From NCBI GenBank assembly GCA_031550755.1, contig JAVBOJ010000059.1:1-6218 (forward strand): DNA of 6,218 nt, written 5' to 3'. A program made the position numbers and the translations under genes. The notes beneath the pieces were generated by a model. It was not told the origin of the DNA and searched no databases. It was given only the letters and a program-made list of their open reading frames with translations. Source of the stretch: JAVBOJ01 sp031550755 (GTDB lineage Bacteria > Bacillota > Clostridia > Oscillospirales > UBA929). This document shows, in pieces, positions 5,901 through 6,218 of this stretch (positions are counted from its first letter, which is position 1; each line of letters opens with the position of its first letter).

Positions 5901-6218
5901 TGCCGGCGGCGGGGCTGGAAAGCCCAAGGTTGGCGCCGTTGCCCGAGGTATTTTTGGTGGTGCCGCCGTAGCGGCCGGTACGGGAGGCCTGACCGCCGAG
6001 GATATAGGAATTGTTGCGCACGTCAATGCGGTCGGTATTGTTGACAAAGCCGGTGGCGGTGCCGGAGCCTTTTTCAAAGCCGGTGTAGAATTTGGGGTTT
6101 TCATAGTACTTCAAGTCGGCAGTGACGACGGTCTCCTCGCCGAGTACAGGGTTGTAGCCCGGGGCGATCGAGACATTGCCGTCCTTATCGACGGTGATTT
6201 TGCTCGTGTCATATGTAT
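2989..6218 (-). CDS. Large modular secreted/surface beta-helix protein, 5' partial
   Basis: The frame is open to the right edge, so the N-terminus and any signal peptide lie outside; 1075 residues are visible, numbered here from the edge. Domains in order: LamG-like sandwich (~40-249), with RGWHKFEFDVTSAGMTLYIDG typical of the fold; X2 Ig-like module (~264-352), with LTAIKLND, DYTIAGNEIT and LSVGEHTLTL; right-handed parallel beta-helix of the pectin-lyase fold (~358-920), opening with YYVNSQTGDDANDG and W-KTL-PGDEILL, with many Asn-rich turns and the block DGEAFDIDLFC / YQYNYSHHNAGG (680-705); FIVAR three-helix module (~924-990); C-terminal Big2/Ig-like domain (~992-1075). No LPXTG motif or C-terminal membrane segment exists, so any wall anchor would be N-terminal. 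X2 and LamG modules accompany polysaccharide-active enzymes, so extracellular glycan binding or cleavage is likely; no catalytic triad could be assigned. A TTG at 6112-6114 is internal, not the start. Confidence 0.88.
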   Translation of the reverse strand, partial: TYDTSKITVDKDGNVSIAPGYNPVLGEETVVTADLKYYENPKFYTGFEKGSGTATGFVNNTDRIDVRNNSYILGGQASRTGRYGGTTKNTSGNGANLGLSSPAAGKLIFWYYDPFDDEEMLSGNTGATKFGICINTYGSGDPAGTNFAGIGYGNDAPATNMPYYVYRTSGTNWLPTPVERSRGWHKFEFDVTSAGMTLYIDGTKAYGPVTTIRTITGLMFANNWGNQGGNLSYINARHFIDDIYVLNEGAVAQTATVSKTIKLAPKQYSVSSEDVFDKANPKNVAVAVAPDLHDLTAIKLNDVTLASGIDYTIAGNEITLLATGALSTLSVGEHTLTLELGDQNITHAVTVVDNQPRKYYVNSQTGDDANDGKTEATAWKTLSRLPKLFYPGDEILLHAESVWNEQLVLRGSGSENKIISLKKYGSDDPDQRPIINGMGTVGETVYYIIPSSEGEINQKQSATVELHNASYWEINDLEVTIMGEAAQNGRNGIMVMNNYAPTAPDRTTANWLASKQVHVYIRDCYVHDVNGKHQGQGGIKHAGGIIFYGYNADSLVEGCKVVRVDHEGIRNTIFHPGGTDSAAGYPSNTENKMVIKNNYVAQVSGDAIVMSGIVDGEMSYNVVTDCGKSYVTDRTGAPLPAGSAPVLLSNHNYAAAWFMGSKHTVAQFNEVFSNPYACPDGEAFDIDLFCDNVVYQYNYSHHNAGGVSLFMGSATNSTFRYNISLEDGSNTYSAYAHLFYWAVTGSSANYPRIHNNIFTISPTINGLFGSSSSSSMVHFQNNIVMRVTGTNNPPMFTSTGGRFSSGEMTNNIFYPAELYKENQFTSGLVRNNNILLDPQFVDPSEIPTGVITGVMTDEMVFDVQKLAGFMVQRGSPAIGAGASIPAWSGVAADKRFAIDRDFFGNAIDSDETLTIGVHQFQVVTVDLEALMAIAEQKLTGSFTAETYAALEAAFAAAETLMNGNPQVSGQAAIDAAAAQLEAAIDGLVKKATVMKISGGGLRSVKKGKTLTLDTLYDGELPLSWVNLTPANISIAVSADGQSATITGLKAGTAMLAVKTTDGSNFTTTVTISVTN

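Noticed and set aside
6082..6114. TTG at 6112-6114 as the start of the beta-helix gene
   Set aside because: The same frame continues without a stop to the window edge, adding 34 more residues, and no ribosome binding site precedes the TTG, so it is internal.

Overview
The window is GC-rich bacterial DNA. Protein family resemblances (a small clostridial HMA-fold protein, a PRK06851-type protein, a FIVAR/Big2 surface protein) and hairpin-rich spacers suggest a Gram-positive Clostridia member, probably Oscillospiraceae-like. That placement is inference from remembered family patterns, not a database result.

Layout. (1) 21-254, minus: a 77-residue HMA-fold protein without the CxxC metal site. 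Its likely start is an internal GTG behind a strong ribosome binding site. (2) 255-397: a divergent control region with a 10-bp palindrome beside G/C tracts, a good sigma-A promoter for the rightward gene, and that gene's ribosome binding site. (3) 398-1645, plus: a complete PLP-dependent alpha-oxoamine synthase whose motifs look most like bacterial serine palmitoyltransferase. (4) 1646-1970: a gene-free stretch packed with consecutive hairpins, including copy 1 of a dispersed repeat. (5) 1971-2783, minus: the C-terminal part of a PRK06851-family protein. It has lost its N-terminus, both Walker A motifs and any credible start, and is probably a pseudogene. (6) 2784-2988: a second structured spacer holding copy 2 of the repeat in the opposite orientation. 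(7) 2989-6218, minus: a large modular secreted or surface protein running off the right edge. It carries a LamG-like domain, an X2 module, a right-handed beta-helix, a FIVAR domain and a Big2/Ig-like domain, and probably binds or degrades polysaccharide outside the cell.

The genes do not form an operon. The HMA-like gene and the synthase are divergent and could share control. The synthase and the leftward genes converge on the hairpin-rich spacers. The most interesting structure is the pair of ~90-97-bp repeats that follow the synthase and the surface-protein gene and flank the broken PRK06851 gene. Their 14-bp perfect stems differ at two base pairs, and both differences are compensated, so the fold itself seems to be kept. 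No tRNA, rRNA, CRISPR array or transposase was seen.
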